Origin: Deltaproteobacteria bacterium | GTDB lineage: Bacteria > Desulfobacterota > Desulfomonilia > UBA1062 | Reading direction: 5' to 3' | NCBI GenBank assembly: GCA_018433775.1 | Contig: JAHDQN010000033.1 | Location: forward strand, 1-64,000 | DNA length: 64,000 bases | Shown: in pieces, positions 1-8,551 of the stretch | How the letters are laid out: the number at the start of each line of letters is the position of its first letter | How positions within the stretch are numbered: position 1 is the first letter of the stretch | Made by a program: the position numbers and the translations under genes | The notes under the pieces: generated by a model | The model's input: the letters and a program-made list of their open reading frames with translations, nothing else | Told to the model about the DNA's origin: nothing | Databases searched by the model: none

Positions 1-1
1 C

Positions 2-2611
2 GGAGCCGGCCTCGACAACGAGGAGGTGTACTCTCTGGTGAAGTTCAAGAGGGCGCTCGGCCTCGTATACCTTGAGCACCAGGCGCGTATTTGACACAGC
101 TCCACCGTCGCCGGTCTGGCGAATTCATTCGGTCGCGGGGCGATGACGAACCACTGGAACGACATCCAGCATGCGGACGTCATCATGATCCTCGGCTCAA
201 ACGCCGCCGAGAATCACCCGATTTCATTCAAATACGTCAATCTCGCCCGGGAAAAGAGGGGCGCGAAGCTCATCAATGTAGATCCCCGGTTCACCCGCAC
301 CTCGGCCACCGCAGACAAGTATGCGCGACTCAGGTCGGGAACGGACATCGCCTTTGTCGGGGGCATGATCAACTACGCCCTCCAGAATGGCAGGATCCAG
401 AAAGACTACGTGGTCAACTACACCAATGCGGCATTCCTGGTGAATCCGGATTTCAAAGGTCCCGTCGACCTCGATGGGGTGTACTCCGGTCTCAGCGGCG
501 ACAAGTACGACAAGGCCACCTGGAGCTACCAGCTCGATGAAAACGGGGTTCCCGAAAAGGACACCACCCTGCAGGATCCCAACTGCGTGTTCCAGCTGCT
601 CAAGAAGCACTACGCCCGCTACGACATGGAAACGGTCTGCAAGATAACGGGCGGTGACAGCAAGGAATACGAGGACATCTACGACCTCTACACCTCCACC
701 TGCAGGCCGGAGAAGTCTGCCACCATCATGTACGCCATGGGCACCACCCAGCACACCTACGGATCGCAGAACGTGCGGGCCTTCTCGGTGCTCCAGCTGC
801 TCCTGGGCAACATCGGGGTCGCAGGCGGCGGCATCAACGCGCTGCGCGGCGAGAGCAACGTGAAGGGCTCCACGGACCACGCGGCCCTGTTCCACATCCT
901 GCCCGGCTATCTCCAGGCCCCCAAGGCCTCTCAGCAGACATACCAGAAATACGTCGATGACAGCACCCCGAAGAACTCCGATCCCAAGAGCGTCAACTGG
1001 TGGGGTAACTATCCCAAGTATGCGGCCAGCCTTCTGAAGGCCTGGTGGCGTGACGCCGATCCGGAGAAGTCCTATGATTACATAGGCAAGTACGACGACG
1101 GGGTGAACTACTCCACCATTCCCATCATCGAGCAGATGGCATCGGGCAAGATCAACGGCCTGTTCTGCTGGGGCCAGAACCCGGCGGTCGGCTGTCCGAG
1201 CTCGCGCCTGGTGCGCCGCGCCCTTGCCAAGCTCGACTGGCTGGTCGCTATCGACCTCTGGGAAACCGAGACCGCGGCGTTCTGGCAGCCCGAAGCCGGC
1301 GTAGACCCCGCGGCCATCAAGACCGAGGTGTTCCTGCTTCCTGCAGCCGCCTCCATGGAAAAAGAAGGGTCGATCTCCAACTCCGGCAGATGGGCCCAGT
1401 GGCGCTGGAAGGCGACCGAGCCCCCGGGAGACGCCCGGGACGACCTGTACATCATGAGCGAGCTCGTTCACCGCGTGAAGCATCTCTACGAGAAGGAAGG
1501 CGGGGCTTTCTCAGAGCCGATTCTCAAGCTCTCCTGGGACTATGCCAAGGCCGGCATGGATTCCTCATCCCATCATCCAGATCCCCGCGAGGTGGCGAAA
1601 GAGATCAACGGCTTCTTCCTCAAGGATGTCGAGATCAAGGGCACGGTCTACAAGGCCGGCCAGATGGTGCCCAGCTTCGCGCTCCTGCAGGCGGACGGCT
1701 CCACCTGCAGCGGGAACTGGCTCTACTGCAACTCGGTCACCGACACCGAAAACCGGCTGATGCGCAGGGACAACTCCGACCCTACGGGCCTGGGTTTCTA
1801 CCACAACTGGGCCTGGTGCTGGCCGGTGAACCGGAGGATCATCTACAACCGCGCGAGCGTTGACTTGAGCGGAAAACCCTGGGCCAAGGACAAACCGGTC
1901 ATCTGGTGGGACGGTCTGAAGAAGACCTGGCTCGGTGATGTCCCGGACGGCGGCGGCGCCCCGGGAGCCGTGCACCCGTTCATCATGGTCAACCATGGGT
2001 ACGGGCAGCTCTTCTCGCCCGGCATGACGGACGGTCCGTTCCCCGAGCACTATGAGCCTCTGGAGTCGCAGGTGCCCAACCTTCTGTCCAAGCAGCAGGA
2101 GTCTCCTGTCATCACCCGCTACGACAAGGCGGTTCAGGGGAAGGTGTGTGATCCCATGCTGGTGGAGGGCGCGGCGGCCTGCGTATTCGGCAGCCCCGAC
2201 AAGGACAGGTTCCCCATCTACTGCACCACCTACCGGGTCACCGAACACTGGCAGGCGGGACAGATGACCAGATGGCTGCCGTGGCTCGGCGAGCTGGTTC
2301 CGCATATGTTCGTCGAAATGAGCGAAGAGCTGGCGAAAGAGAAGCAGATCAGAAACGGCGAAGTGGTAAGGATTACCTCCATCAGGAACCAGGAAGGCAT
2401 TCTTGCGCATGCCATGGTGACATCCAGGTTCAGGCCGTTCACCGTCAACGACCAGACGCTTCATCAGGTGGGCATGCTCTGGCACTTCGGATACAAGGGG
2501 CGGGTGACAGGGGCCATCGCCAACGACCTCACCCCGCTCGTCGGAGACGCCAACACCATGATTCCCGAGTATAAGGCCTTCCTCGTGAATATCGAAAAGG
2601 TGAGGAGGTAA
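2..2611 (+). CDS. fdhA: Formate dehydrogenase catalytic subunit, selenocysteine-containing, 5' partial
   Basis: This is the molybdopterin catalytic subunit that oxidises formate to CO2. The reading frame is open from base 2 through an in-frame TGA at 92-94 to the TAA at 2609-2611, giving 869 residues in the window with the N-terminus missing. Around the TGA the translation reads HQARI-Sec-HSSTVAG followed by GRGAMTNHWNDI, which matches the Sec site of E. coli FdnG/FdoG. The ATG at 143 is therefore not the start; it lies inside the protein. The N-terminal 4Fe-4S segment is probably upstream of the window. Downstream come GSNAAENHP and the usual cofactor-binding domains. It lies 3 nt upstream of fdhB, and the fdhABC order fits a membrane-bound N-type enzyme. 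Family and Sec assignment are very secure; the exact physiological direction is not visible. Confidence 0.97.
92..133 (+). promoter_or_regulatory. Bacterial SECIS element with Sec UGA codon
   Basis: The UGA at 92-94 is followed by a hairpin at 108-122: TCGCC, loop GGTCT, GGCGA. The loop matches the GGUCU apical loop of the E. coli fdhF SECIS, which binds SelB, and lies at the expected distance (about 13-28 nt) after the UGA. A lower stem ACCG (104-107) with CGGT (130-133) is possible. It implies that selA, selB, selC and selD exist elsewhere in the genome. Confidence 0.9.
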
Positions 2612-2614
2612 GCC

Positions 2615-3403
2615 ATGACTGAATATATCAAGCTCATAGATCTGACCAAATGCACCGGATGCAGAGCGTGCCAGGTGGCTTGCAAGAACTGGAACGATCT
2701 TCCTGCAGAGAGCACCGGGTTTACCGGTTCGCTGCAGAATCCGGCCGACCTTTCATACAATACCTGGTGTCTCATCCGGTTCGACGAGATACAGAACGGC
2801 TCGGGCATGAACTGGGTCATGAGGCACGACGCCTGCATGCACTGTGAATGGCCGGCATGCGTCAAGGCATGCCCGTCGCCGGGCGCCCTCGTACGCACGG
2901 ACACCGGCGCGGTCGTGCACGATCCAAACTTCTGCATCGGCTGCAAGGCCTGCACGGCGGCCTGCCCGTTCGACATCCCGCGCTACTCCGCCGAACAGGA
3001 GAAGATCGCCAAGTGCACGCTGTGCTACGACAGGATCACCGACGGCAGGAAGCCCGCATGCGTGACCGCGTGCCCCACCGGCTGCCTCACCTTCGGCCCC
3101 AAGGCCGAGATGCTGGCCAAGGCCGATGCCAGGGCCGCGGAGGTACAGGGGGTTGTCTATCCCCGGAATCCCAAGTACCAGACCAACGTGCTCTACATCA
3201 TGCCCAAGGCGATCGATGTGGCTCAGCTCCAGCACACGAATCCGAACCCCAAGATGCCCACCACCATCCTCTGGTGGAAGAACCTCTTCAAGCCCTTCAC
3301 CCTGATCGGCATGGGTGCGGTGGCAGGTGCGGCCATGCTCCATTACATGGTCAGGGGCCCGCACGAGCCTCATGAGCCCGAGAACAAGGAAGGGGGTGAG
3401 TGA
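2615..3403 (+). CDS. fdhB: Formate dehydrogenase iron-sulfur subunit
   Basis: This 262-residue protein carries electrons from the catalytic subunit to the membrane cytochrome. Four ferredoxin-type cysteine groups are visible: CTGCRACQVAC near residue 13, CMHCEWPACVKAC near 77, CIGCKACTAAC near 107, and CTLC with CVTACPTGC near 132-155. A single hydrophobic helix near residues 222-242 anchors it, as in FdnH/FdoH. The start follows an AGGAGG-like site at the end of fdhA, with only 3 nt between the genes. Length and cysteine layout are normal for the family, so four 4Fe-4S clusters are expected. Confidence 0.96.
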   Translation: MTEYIKLIDLTKCTGCRACQVACKNWNDLPAESTGFTGSLQNPADLSYNTWCLIRFDEIQNGSGMNWVMRHDACMHCEWPACVKACPSPGALVRTDTGAVVHDPNFCIGCKACTAACPFDIPRYSAEQEKIAKCTLCYDRITDGRKPACVTACPTGCLTFGPKAEMLAKADARAAEVQGVVYPRNPKYQTNVLYIMPKAIDVAQLQHTNPNPKMPTTILWWKNLFKPFTLIGMGAVAGAAMLHYMVRGPHEPHEPENKEGGE

Positions 3404-3404
3404 T

Positions 3405-4049
3405 ATGTCCGCCAAAAAAGAAGGAATGGTATACGTTACCACACTGCAGGAAAGAATCGTTCACTGGCTCCTGGCCGGAAGCTGCCTGTTTGCGCTGCTG
3501 ACCGGTCTGGGGCTCATGTTCCACAGCTGGGATTTCATCGCCGCGCTGCTGGGCGGCCATTACGCCATGAAGTGGATGCACATCTTCTCAGGCGTGGTGT
3601 TCGCCTTCTCGCTCGTTGCGGCGAGCATCATGTGGTGGGAGCACTGCAAGTTCGTGCCCGACGACCTCAAGTGGGCGCAGCAGGCCGGCGGCTATCTCTG
3701 GGATGCCCATGACCTGCCCCCGGGAGGCATGTACAACGCGGGCCAGAAGCTGTTTTTCTGGGCCGTGTTCGTCTTCGGGATCGTCGTGGTGGTCTCCGGG
3801 CTCATCATGTTCAACCCGCTGGCGGTCCCGGTGACCCTGGCGCGGTGGGCGTACATGCTTCATGCCGCGTCCGTGATGGTCATCGCCTCGTTCTTCATCG
3901 TCCACCTCTACCTGGGAACCTTCGGCAACCCCGGCACGGTCCAGATCATGTTCCACGGCTGGGCCACCCGGGAATACTGCGAGTTCCACAAGGGCAAGTG
4001 GCTGGCCGACAGGGAGAAGAAGGGCGGGGAGGAGACCGAAGCCGCATAG
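3405..4049 (+). CDS. fdhC: Formate dehydrogenase cytochrome b subunit
   Basis: This 214-residue integral membrane protein is the gamma subunit that takes electrons from FdhB and passes them to the quinone pool. Four hydrophobic segments are visible, with histidines in IVHW, WMHIFSG, MLHAAS and FIVHLY, as expected for two haem b groups in the FdnI/FdoI family. I chose the ATG at 3405: it follows the purine-rich AAGGAAGGGGG and begins one base after the fdhB stop. The frame is open further upstream, but that stretch overlaps fdhB and lacks family similarity. It is the last gene of the operon, before a strong terminator. Confidence 0.94.
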   Translation: MSAKKEGMVYVTTLQERIVHWLLAGSCLFALLTGLGLMFHSWDFIAALLGGHYAMKWMHIFSGVVFAFSLVAASIMWWEHCKFVPDDLKWAQQAGGYLWDAHDLPPGGMYNAGQKLFFWAVFVFGIVVVVSGLIMFNPLAVPVTLARWAYMLHAASVMVIASFFIVHLYLGTFGNPGTVQIMFHGWATREYCEFHKGKWLADREKKGGEETEAA

Positions 4050-4080
4050 GCGATTCCAATACTCGCATCTGTAACCACAA

Positions 4081-4113
4081 GCCGGGGAGCCACTTGCTCC
4101 CCGGCTTTTTTTT
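4081..4113 (+). terminator. Rho-independent terminator of fdhABC
   Basis: GCCGGGGAGC and GCTCCCCGGC form a perfect 10-bp stem with a 5-nt loop, followed directly by a run of eight T. It lies about 30 nt after the fdhC stop. Confidence 0.93.
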
Positions 4114-4205
4114 CTGTCGATCTGCTCAAGGCAGATTCTTGACCGAAAACCGGCGTCATTGCATATCGAAACCGGGTTTGGTTGCCGGCAACACTGAAAA
4201 AGCGG

Positions 4206-4422
4206 CGAGGGAGGAGGGAGGCAAAGGGGCTCTTCCGCTCTCTGGACAGCCCTTTGAAGATACATCCGCGGTTCGAGCAAAAGGCTGACCCCGTAAACTC
4301 GCTCCGCTGTCGCTTCGTGCAGACAGTACGGGGTCAAAGATGACTTTTGCTCTTCACCTTAGATGTATTTGCAGAAAGGGCTGTAAGGTTCGCTCCAGAA
4401 CCCCTTCGCCTCCCTCCTCCCG
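4206..4422. repeat. Long nested imperfect inverted repeat (about 217 nt)
   Basis: The two halves can fold into one long hairpin. Matching blocks from outside to inside are: GGGAGGAGGGAGG near 4209-4221 with CCTCCCTCCTCCC at 4409-4421; ACAGCCCTTT (4246-4255) with AAAGGGCTGT (4375-4384); ATACATC (4260-4266) with GATGTAT (4362-4368); GAGCAAAAG (4275-4283) with CTTTTGCTC (4344-4352); and the inner TGACCCCGTA (4286-4295) with TACGGGGTCA (4327-4336). No coding frame fits. It could be a MITE-like element, a mobile palindromic repeat or a structured RNA. A 12-nt palindrome, GTTGCCGGCAAC, lies just outside at 4181-4192. Confidence 0.8.
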
Positions 4423-4667
4423 GAAACGTCTCGTTATTTCCCTGCTCCTGGTTTCGTTATCTGGCCTTTGATCCTATTGATTTGGACTGCGTTTGTTTAT
4501 TTCAAAATCAATAGCTCATCAAAAACCGGACAAATCAATCCAACTGACCCGGCGCAATCTCGGGCAGCTGCTCTCTGCCGGTAGATTTACGAACTCCTCG
4601 AGCTTATTATTTATACTGAATGCAGTTTTTGTGTTTTAAGGATTTAACATAATCCAGGGAGAAGCAT

Positions 4668-4868
4668 ATGAAAATCAAGTATCATGTCCCGCTGATAGGA
4701 TTTCTGGTTCCCACACTTGTCATCTCAACATTGATGTTTGTCTACAGGGAGTGTCCTCCAATAGACCAGTTGATCGGGTTCTATGCTTGTGTGATTGGAG
4801 CCTCCATTACCTATTACATAGGCATTCATACCGCACTCAATGACATGAAGAAGTATGACGGCACCTGA
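4668..4868 (+). CDS. Small hypothetical membrane protein
   Basis: I do not recognise this 66-residue protein. It has two hydrophobic stretches (about residues 8-25 and 37-53) joined by a short loop with RECPP, and a polar tail ending KKYDGT, so a two-helix membrane hairpin is likely. A GGGAG ribosome-binding site lies a few bases before the ATG. The surrounding DNA is visibly richer in A and T than the flanking operons, which suggests foreign origin. It stands alone between the long palindrome and the deoxyribosyltransferase gene. Confidence 0.55.
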   Translation: MKIKYHVPLIGFLVPTLVISTLMFVYRECPPIDQLIGFYACVIGASITYYIGIHTALNDMKKYDGT

Positions 4869-5051
4869 TAACTCAAGACACTATTTTTGTAAATCAATGC
4901 TCGACTGATGTACGTTATACTTTCTGATTACAAGCTCAGAATATATCGAACGGCGTGGAATCTTTGAAGGGCTTGCTGAATGGTTAGCACAGGCGGCGAT
5001 AATCCATAACAGCTCAAACGAATCCAGCCGGTTAACGCGCCGGCCGGCTTT

Positions 5052-5070
5052 CAGCCGCCGGTGACCGGCA
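5052..5070 (+). repeat. 19-bp direct repeat, left copy
   Basis: CAGCCGCCGGTGACCGGCA is repeated exactly at 5644-5662. It contains the perfect palindrome GCCGGTGACCGGC. The two copies flank a single gene, and the adjacent bases 5030-5050 hold another GC-rich inverted repeat (AGCCGG with CCGGCT). Confidence 0.85.
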
Positions 5071-5095
5071 AGCTGGCGTCATTAGGATACCTGGC

Positions 5096-5656
5096 ATGGA
5101 AAAACATCGGATCTATTGTTCAGGCCCGCTCTTTTGTGCAGAAGAAATTGGCGGCATGAATGCAATGGCGAAGGTACTCGAAGATGCTGGATTCCAAACC
5201 TTTTTACCGCATCGGGACGGGTTGGAGTCTTATGTCCTGCGTTTCTCAAACTCATCATTCCTGTCGACTGTCCCCGGGATCCGTAACCGGATTGACTACG
5301 CCATATTTTCTCTGGATGTATATGAGTTGATTGAAAGATGCCGTGCCGTCGTGTGCAATTTGAACGGACGTGTTCCTGATGAAGGCACGACAGTAGAAGC
5401 CGCCCTTGCATACGCAGTTGGTAAGCCCCTCGTGCTTTTCAAAAATGATATCCGGGCGCCTTTCGGCGGATATGACAATTCAATGCTGACAAGCCTGGTG
5501 AGGGGGAAAATTATTGATACATTAATGGCGTTGCCATCTGTGCTTATGGATATGACAGCTCAGGAAAGAGAATCGGCGCCGCTGTCACGTGATCTGCAAA
5601 AAGCAATTGCCTATGGAAAACGAATTTCATCAGCGCTCGGATCCAGCCGCCGGTGA
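5096..5656 (+). CDS. Nucleoside 2-deoxyribosyltransferase family protein
   Basis: The 186-residue product resembles nucleoside 2-deoxyribosyltransferases, which cleave or exchange the N-glycosidic bond of (deoxy)nucleosides. The N-terminus has the family start YCSGPLF with a following helix (EIGGMNAMAKVLEDAGF) and HRDG. The later block has VVCNLNGRVPDEGTTVEAALAYAVGKPLVLF, in which the Glu of the PDEGT or TVEAA segment would be the nucleophile. Length is normal for the family. The gene is AT-rich relative to neighbours, has a weak AGGA site 9 nt before the ATG, and lies alone between two copies of a 19-bp direct repeat, the second covering its stop codon. Role could be nucleotide salvage, house-cleaning or mobile-element defence; context does not decide. 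Confidence 0.8.
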   Translation: MEKHRIYCSGPLFCAEEIGGMNAMAKVLEDAGFQTFLPHRDGLESYVLRFSNSSFLSTVPGIRNRIDYAIFSLDVYELIERCRAVVCNLNGRVPDEGTTVEAALAYAVGKPLVLFKNDIRAPFGGYDNSMLTSLVRGKIIDTLMALPSVLMDMTAQERESAPLSRDLQKAIAYGKRISSALGSSRR

Positions 5657-5662
5657 CCGGCA
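5644..5662 (+). repeat. 19-bp direct repeat, right copy
   Basis: This is the exact second copy of the 5052-5070 repeat. It overlaps the last codons and stop (CGG TGA) of the deoxyribosyltransferase-like gene, so the repeat-to-repeat unit is 592 bp and contains one complete gene. Confidence 0.85.
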
Positions 5663-5800
5663 CGTTCGGCGGTCTGCTCACCGGAACAGGACGACCTGCC
5701 GCCGGACAAAGCCTGGTTTGTTTTTTTCAGGTGAATGCTTTCGCCCTCTTGTGTTTGACCGTGCGGGCCATATGGGCTATACCGGGTGTGGAGGATCCCG

Positions 5801-6100
5801 GTGTCAGGCTTGCAGGAAATACTGGTCATCGTACTGCTGTTCGTGCTCATCATCTTTCTTCCCCGGCGCCTGGGAAGGGCGGGGAGCGAGAAAAAAACAG
5901 GGAAGATGTTGAAAGCGCTTTCCGGCAGGGTGCGTCTGGGCGTGGTCGTATCCGTGATCTGGCTTGTTTCGTGGACGGTTTATTTCCGGCCCTGGTCCGG
6001 CGAGATCCTCGGGTTTGTCCTGATCGGCCTGTGCCCGGTCATCCTGGGATGGGGAGCCCTCTGGGTCGCAGACGGGTTCAAGAAAAACCAGGATGCTTGA
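5801..6100 (+). CDS. Small membrane protein with TatA-like N-terminus
   Basis: A 99-residue protein. The first 25 residues (SGLQEILVIVLLFVLIIFLP then RRLGR) resemble the TatA/TatB pattern of a short helix, a Pro hinge and a basic amphipathic stretch. Unlike TatA it continues into two further hydrophobic helices (about residues 48-65 and 71-90), so it is probably not a working Tat component. I chose the GTG at 5801 because GGAGG at 5790-5794 sits 6 nt before it; an upstream ATG in frame at 5786 lacks such a site. No operon partner is obvious. Confidence 0.6.
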   Translation: MSGLQEILVIVLLFVLIIFLPRRLGRAGSEKKTGKMLKALSGRVRLGVVVSVIWLVSWTVYFRPWSGEILGFVLIGLCPVILGWGALWVADGFKKNQDA

Positions 6101-6243
6101 TTTTTGATTCGTCCGGGCTCAGGCCCGCAGACATACACGCTCAAAGGACATCTCCACCTGTATTCCTGAATCACGCCCTGCGGGGTATCCGCAGGCACCG
6201 GAAAGATCGAGCTGTTTCGGCAACGGAACCCTTCAGCAATTTT

Positions 6244-7608
6244 CTAGTCCCTGGCCATGACCATGTCCGGGATGTCCGAAGAGAAGGTGGGGAAGGCGAA
6301 TACAAAGTCGTGGAGATCGCGCGAGGTGATGCCGTGGCTCATGGCAAGGCCGAAGATGTTGATGAGCTCCTGCGATGAGTGGCCGAGGATGTGGGCCCCC
6401 AGGATACGGTCGGTGTCCTGGTCGATGATGATCTTTGACACGGCCGCAGGCTCGGTATAGATCTCGGTCATCTTCAGCGGCTTCAGGTTGTGGTACGCGG
6501 TTTTGAACCTCAAGCCCCGGGCCGATGCCTCTTCCTCCGTGATGCCCACCCCGGCCAGGGAGGGGATGGTGTAGACAACGAAGGGGACGACGCGATAATC
6601 CGGCGTGACGAGATCCTCCGGCGAGACCATGTTGTGCGCCACGATCCGGGCTTCGTAGGTGGCTACGGGAGAGAGCTGGGGTGAAGAGGGCACCGCATCT
6701 CCGGCAACGAAGATATCGTGGTTGGAGACGCTCCGCAGATACTCGTCGAGCACAATGCCCTTTTCATCGGTCTCGACCCCTGCCGCATCGAGGTCGAGAT
6801 CCTGATGGTTGGCTACCCGGCCGGCGCTGTTGATGACGATATCCGCTTCGATGGTGCGCGACTCGTTTTTCTGACCAAAGGTGACGGCGAACCTTGACGA
6901 GGCCCGGGTAATGGACTGAACGCTCACACCGGGAATCACCTCGGCCCCCAGCGACTGGGTGAACTCCACGAGCTCTCCGACCAGGTCCTGGTCGAACGCG
7001 GGCAGAATCCGCTGAGCCGCATCGAGGACCGTAACCGAAATCCCTGCGCGCAGGAAGATATGGGCAAACTCCATGCCGATGGGGCCTCCGCCGATGAAGA
7101 CGGCCGAAGAAGGACGGTAGCCGATTTCCAGGAGCTCATCGCTGGTCATCGTGTTTTCGAAGCCCGGAATGGGGAGCCTCCGGGGCCTCGACCCGGTGGC
7201 GATTACGATCTTCTCTCCGTGGTAGGCTTTGCCGTTCACCTCCACGGTATGAGGGCCCGTGAACCGGGCGCGGCCGTGGAGCGTCCGGATTCCGAGCCCG
7301 TTGAGCCTTTCCTCGTGGCCTTGCGGTATGTGCTCGATCAGTGCGCCTTTCAAGTCGATGAGCCCTTTCCAGTCCAGGTGCGCGTTCTGGACCGTAATGC
7401 GGTGCCGATGCGCCAGCCGGATATTCTCCATGATCTCGGCTGAGGCGAGGAGCACCTTCTTGGGGATGCACCCTTTCAGCGGGCAGGTCCCCCCGAGCAT
7501 CTCCGCCTCGACGACCAGGATTGACGCTCCCGACCTGCCGGCAATGATGGCCGCCGGCCTCCCGGCAGGGCCTCCTCCCAGGATGATGATGTCAAAACGC
7601 TGTTCCAT
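6244..7608 (-). CDS. FAD/NAD(P)-dependent disulfide oxidoreductase (dihydrolipoamide/mercuric/glutathione reductase family)
   Basis: A 454-residue class I pyridine nucleotide-disulfide oxidoreductase. It shows the FAD-binding GGGPAGRPAA near residue 11, the redox-active disulfide in GGTCPLKGCIPKK near residue 40, an NAD(P)-binding FIGGGPIGMEFA near 175, the second FAD motif FVAGDAV near 300, and a C-terminal dimerisation domain. The usual His-Pro-Thr motif of the C-terminus, whose His acts as base for thiol exchange, reads FAFPTFSSD here, so the His is Phe and the following Glu is absent. The substrate may thus differ from glutathione or lipoamide. It is transcribed away from the glutaredoxin/FTR pair, which suggests a shared thiol-redox role. 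Confidence 0.9.
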   Translation of the reverse strand: MEQRFDIIILGGGPAGRPAAIIAGRSGASILVVEAEMLGGTCPLKGCIPKKVLLASAEIMENIRLAHRHRITVQNAHLDWKGLIDLKGALIEHIPQGHEERLNGLGIRTLHGRARFTGPHTVEVNGKAYHGEKIVIATGSRPRRLPIPGFENTMTSDELLEIGYRPSSAVFIGGGPIGMEFAHIFLRAGISVTVLDAAQRILPAFDQDLVGELVEFTQSLGAEVIPGVSVQSITRASSRFAVTFGQKNESRTIEADIVINSAGRVANHQDLDLDAAGVETDEKGIVLDEYLRSVSNHDIFVAGDAVPSSPQLSPVATYEARIVAHNMVSPEDLVTPDYRVVPFVVYTIPSLAGVGITEEEASARGLRFKTAYHNLKPLKMTEIYTEPAAVSKIIIDQDTDRILGAHILGHSSQELINIFGLAMSHGITSRDLHDFVFAFPTFSSDIPDMVMARD

Positions 7609-7867
7609 GGCACCTCCTTCCGGGCAGCGTGCTTTTTCGCGCCCGCTGCCGCCCTCCGGGAATACCCACGGCCCACAAAGGCCGGCGGACCGGCTCAGAC
7701 GGGCCTTTTCAATACACTTAGTAGCAAAGCGCGTTCATCTTTCAAGGGTTATCGCCCGCGTACCGCTCCGGTACACCGGAAATCACCCTCGGAAATTCTT
7801 CAGCACGGGGCTCGCTCCATTGAATTCACCCGGAGCCGTCATTATTGTACAAAAAAGGAGGAAATTC

Positions 7868-8119
7868 ATGGCCGCAAAAGTCAAGATGTATACGCTCAGT
7901 ACCTGCAGCCATTGTAAGGCCACCAAACAGTTTATGAACGACAACGAAGTCGACTATGAATACGTCGATGTCGATCTGCTCGACGGGGAAGACCGGAGGA
8001 GTATCATGGAGGAAGTGAAAAAGTTCAACTCCCACCTCAGCTTCCCCACGATCATCATCGGGGAGCGGATTATCATCGGCTTCCGCGAGGATGAGATCAA
8101 GGAGGTGCTCGGCCTGTGA
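7868..8119 (+). CDS. Glutaredoxin-like protein
   Basis: This 83-residue thioredoxin-fold protein has the dithiol CSHC at residues 13-16 and the cis-proline segment SFPTIIIGERIIIGF that forms the substrate groove. I placed the start at 7868, where AAAGGAGG lies 7 nt upstream; the frame is open further upstream without coding character. Its stop overlaps the GTG start of the ferredoxin:thioredoxin reductase gene (GTGA), so the two are translationally coupled. The likely role is to be the electron acceptor of that reductase, replacing a classical thioredoxin; this is inferred from the coupling. Confidence 0.88.
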   Translation: MAAKVKMYTLSTCSHCKATKQFMNDNEVDYEYVDVDLLDGEDRRSIMEEVKKFNSHLSFPTIIIGERIIIGFREDEIKEVLGL

Positions 8120-8451
8120 CCATGGACGTGAACAAGCTCTATGAGATGCTCAGGAAGGTCCAGGAGGCGAAGGGGTATTATTTCAACAAAGACCTCGACG
8201 TGGTTTTCGACCTGCTGCAGGCGCTCTTGATCAACAGGGAGCGGTACGGTTACATGTGCTGCCCCTGCAGACTTGCCTCCGGCGACAAGGAATGGGATCA
8301 AGACATCATCTGTCCCTGCATCTATCGCGCCCCGGACGTTGCGGAGTATGGGAGCTGCTACTGCAACCTCTATGTCTCGAAGGATTGGAACGAAGACAGG
8401 ATCCCGCACGTATACGTGCCTGAGAGGAGGCCGCTCGACAAGTTCAGGTGA
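8116..8451 (+). CDS. Ferredoxin:thioredoxin reductase catalytic (beta) subunit
   Basis: The 111-residue product has the signature cysteine motifs of FTR catalytic chains: CCPCR near residue 53, ICPC near residue 73 and GSCYC near 86, which together hold the 4Fe-4S cluster and the redox disulfide. No alpha (variable) subunit is adjacent, as is usual in anaerobes. AAGGAGGT ends 9 nt before the GTG at 8116, which favours that start over the ATG at 8122. It passes electrons from reduced ferredoxin to a dithiol protein, most likely the glutaredoxin encoded directly upstream. Confidence 0.9.
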   Translation: MTMDVNKLYEMLRKVQEAKGYYFNKDLDVVFDLLQALLINRERYGYMCCPCRLASGDKEWDQDIICPCIYRAPDVAEYGSCYCNLYVSKDWNEDRIPHVYVPERRPLDKFR

Positions 8452-8551
8452 GTCCGTCCCGGGGTTCTCCTACCGCTACCTCGGGCCGCCCGGGTTCCCG
8501 CCGGGCGAGGTGTGCGGAGCGGTCCGGTGAGGAGCCGGGCCGGGGGAACGG

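Noticed and set aside
143..2611. fdhA starting at ATG 143
   Set aside because: The frame continues upstream through a Sec UGA with a SECIS loop and conserved flanking residues, so 143 is internal.
5030..5095. Integron attC site upstream of the deoxyribosyltransferase gene
   Set aside because: GC-rich inverted repeats are present, but the GTTRRRY/RYYYAAC core sites do not fit, so only a direct repeat is reported.
6177..6195. CCTGCGG/CCGCAGG hairpin between convergent genes as terminator
   Set aside because: Seven-bp stem with no T-run on either strand; it may be chance in GC-rich DNA.
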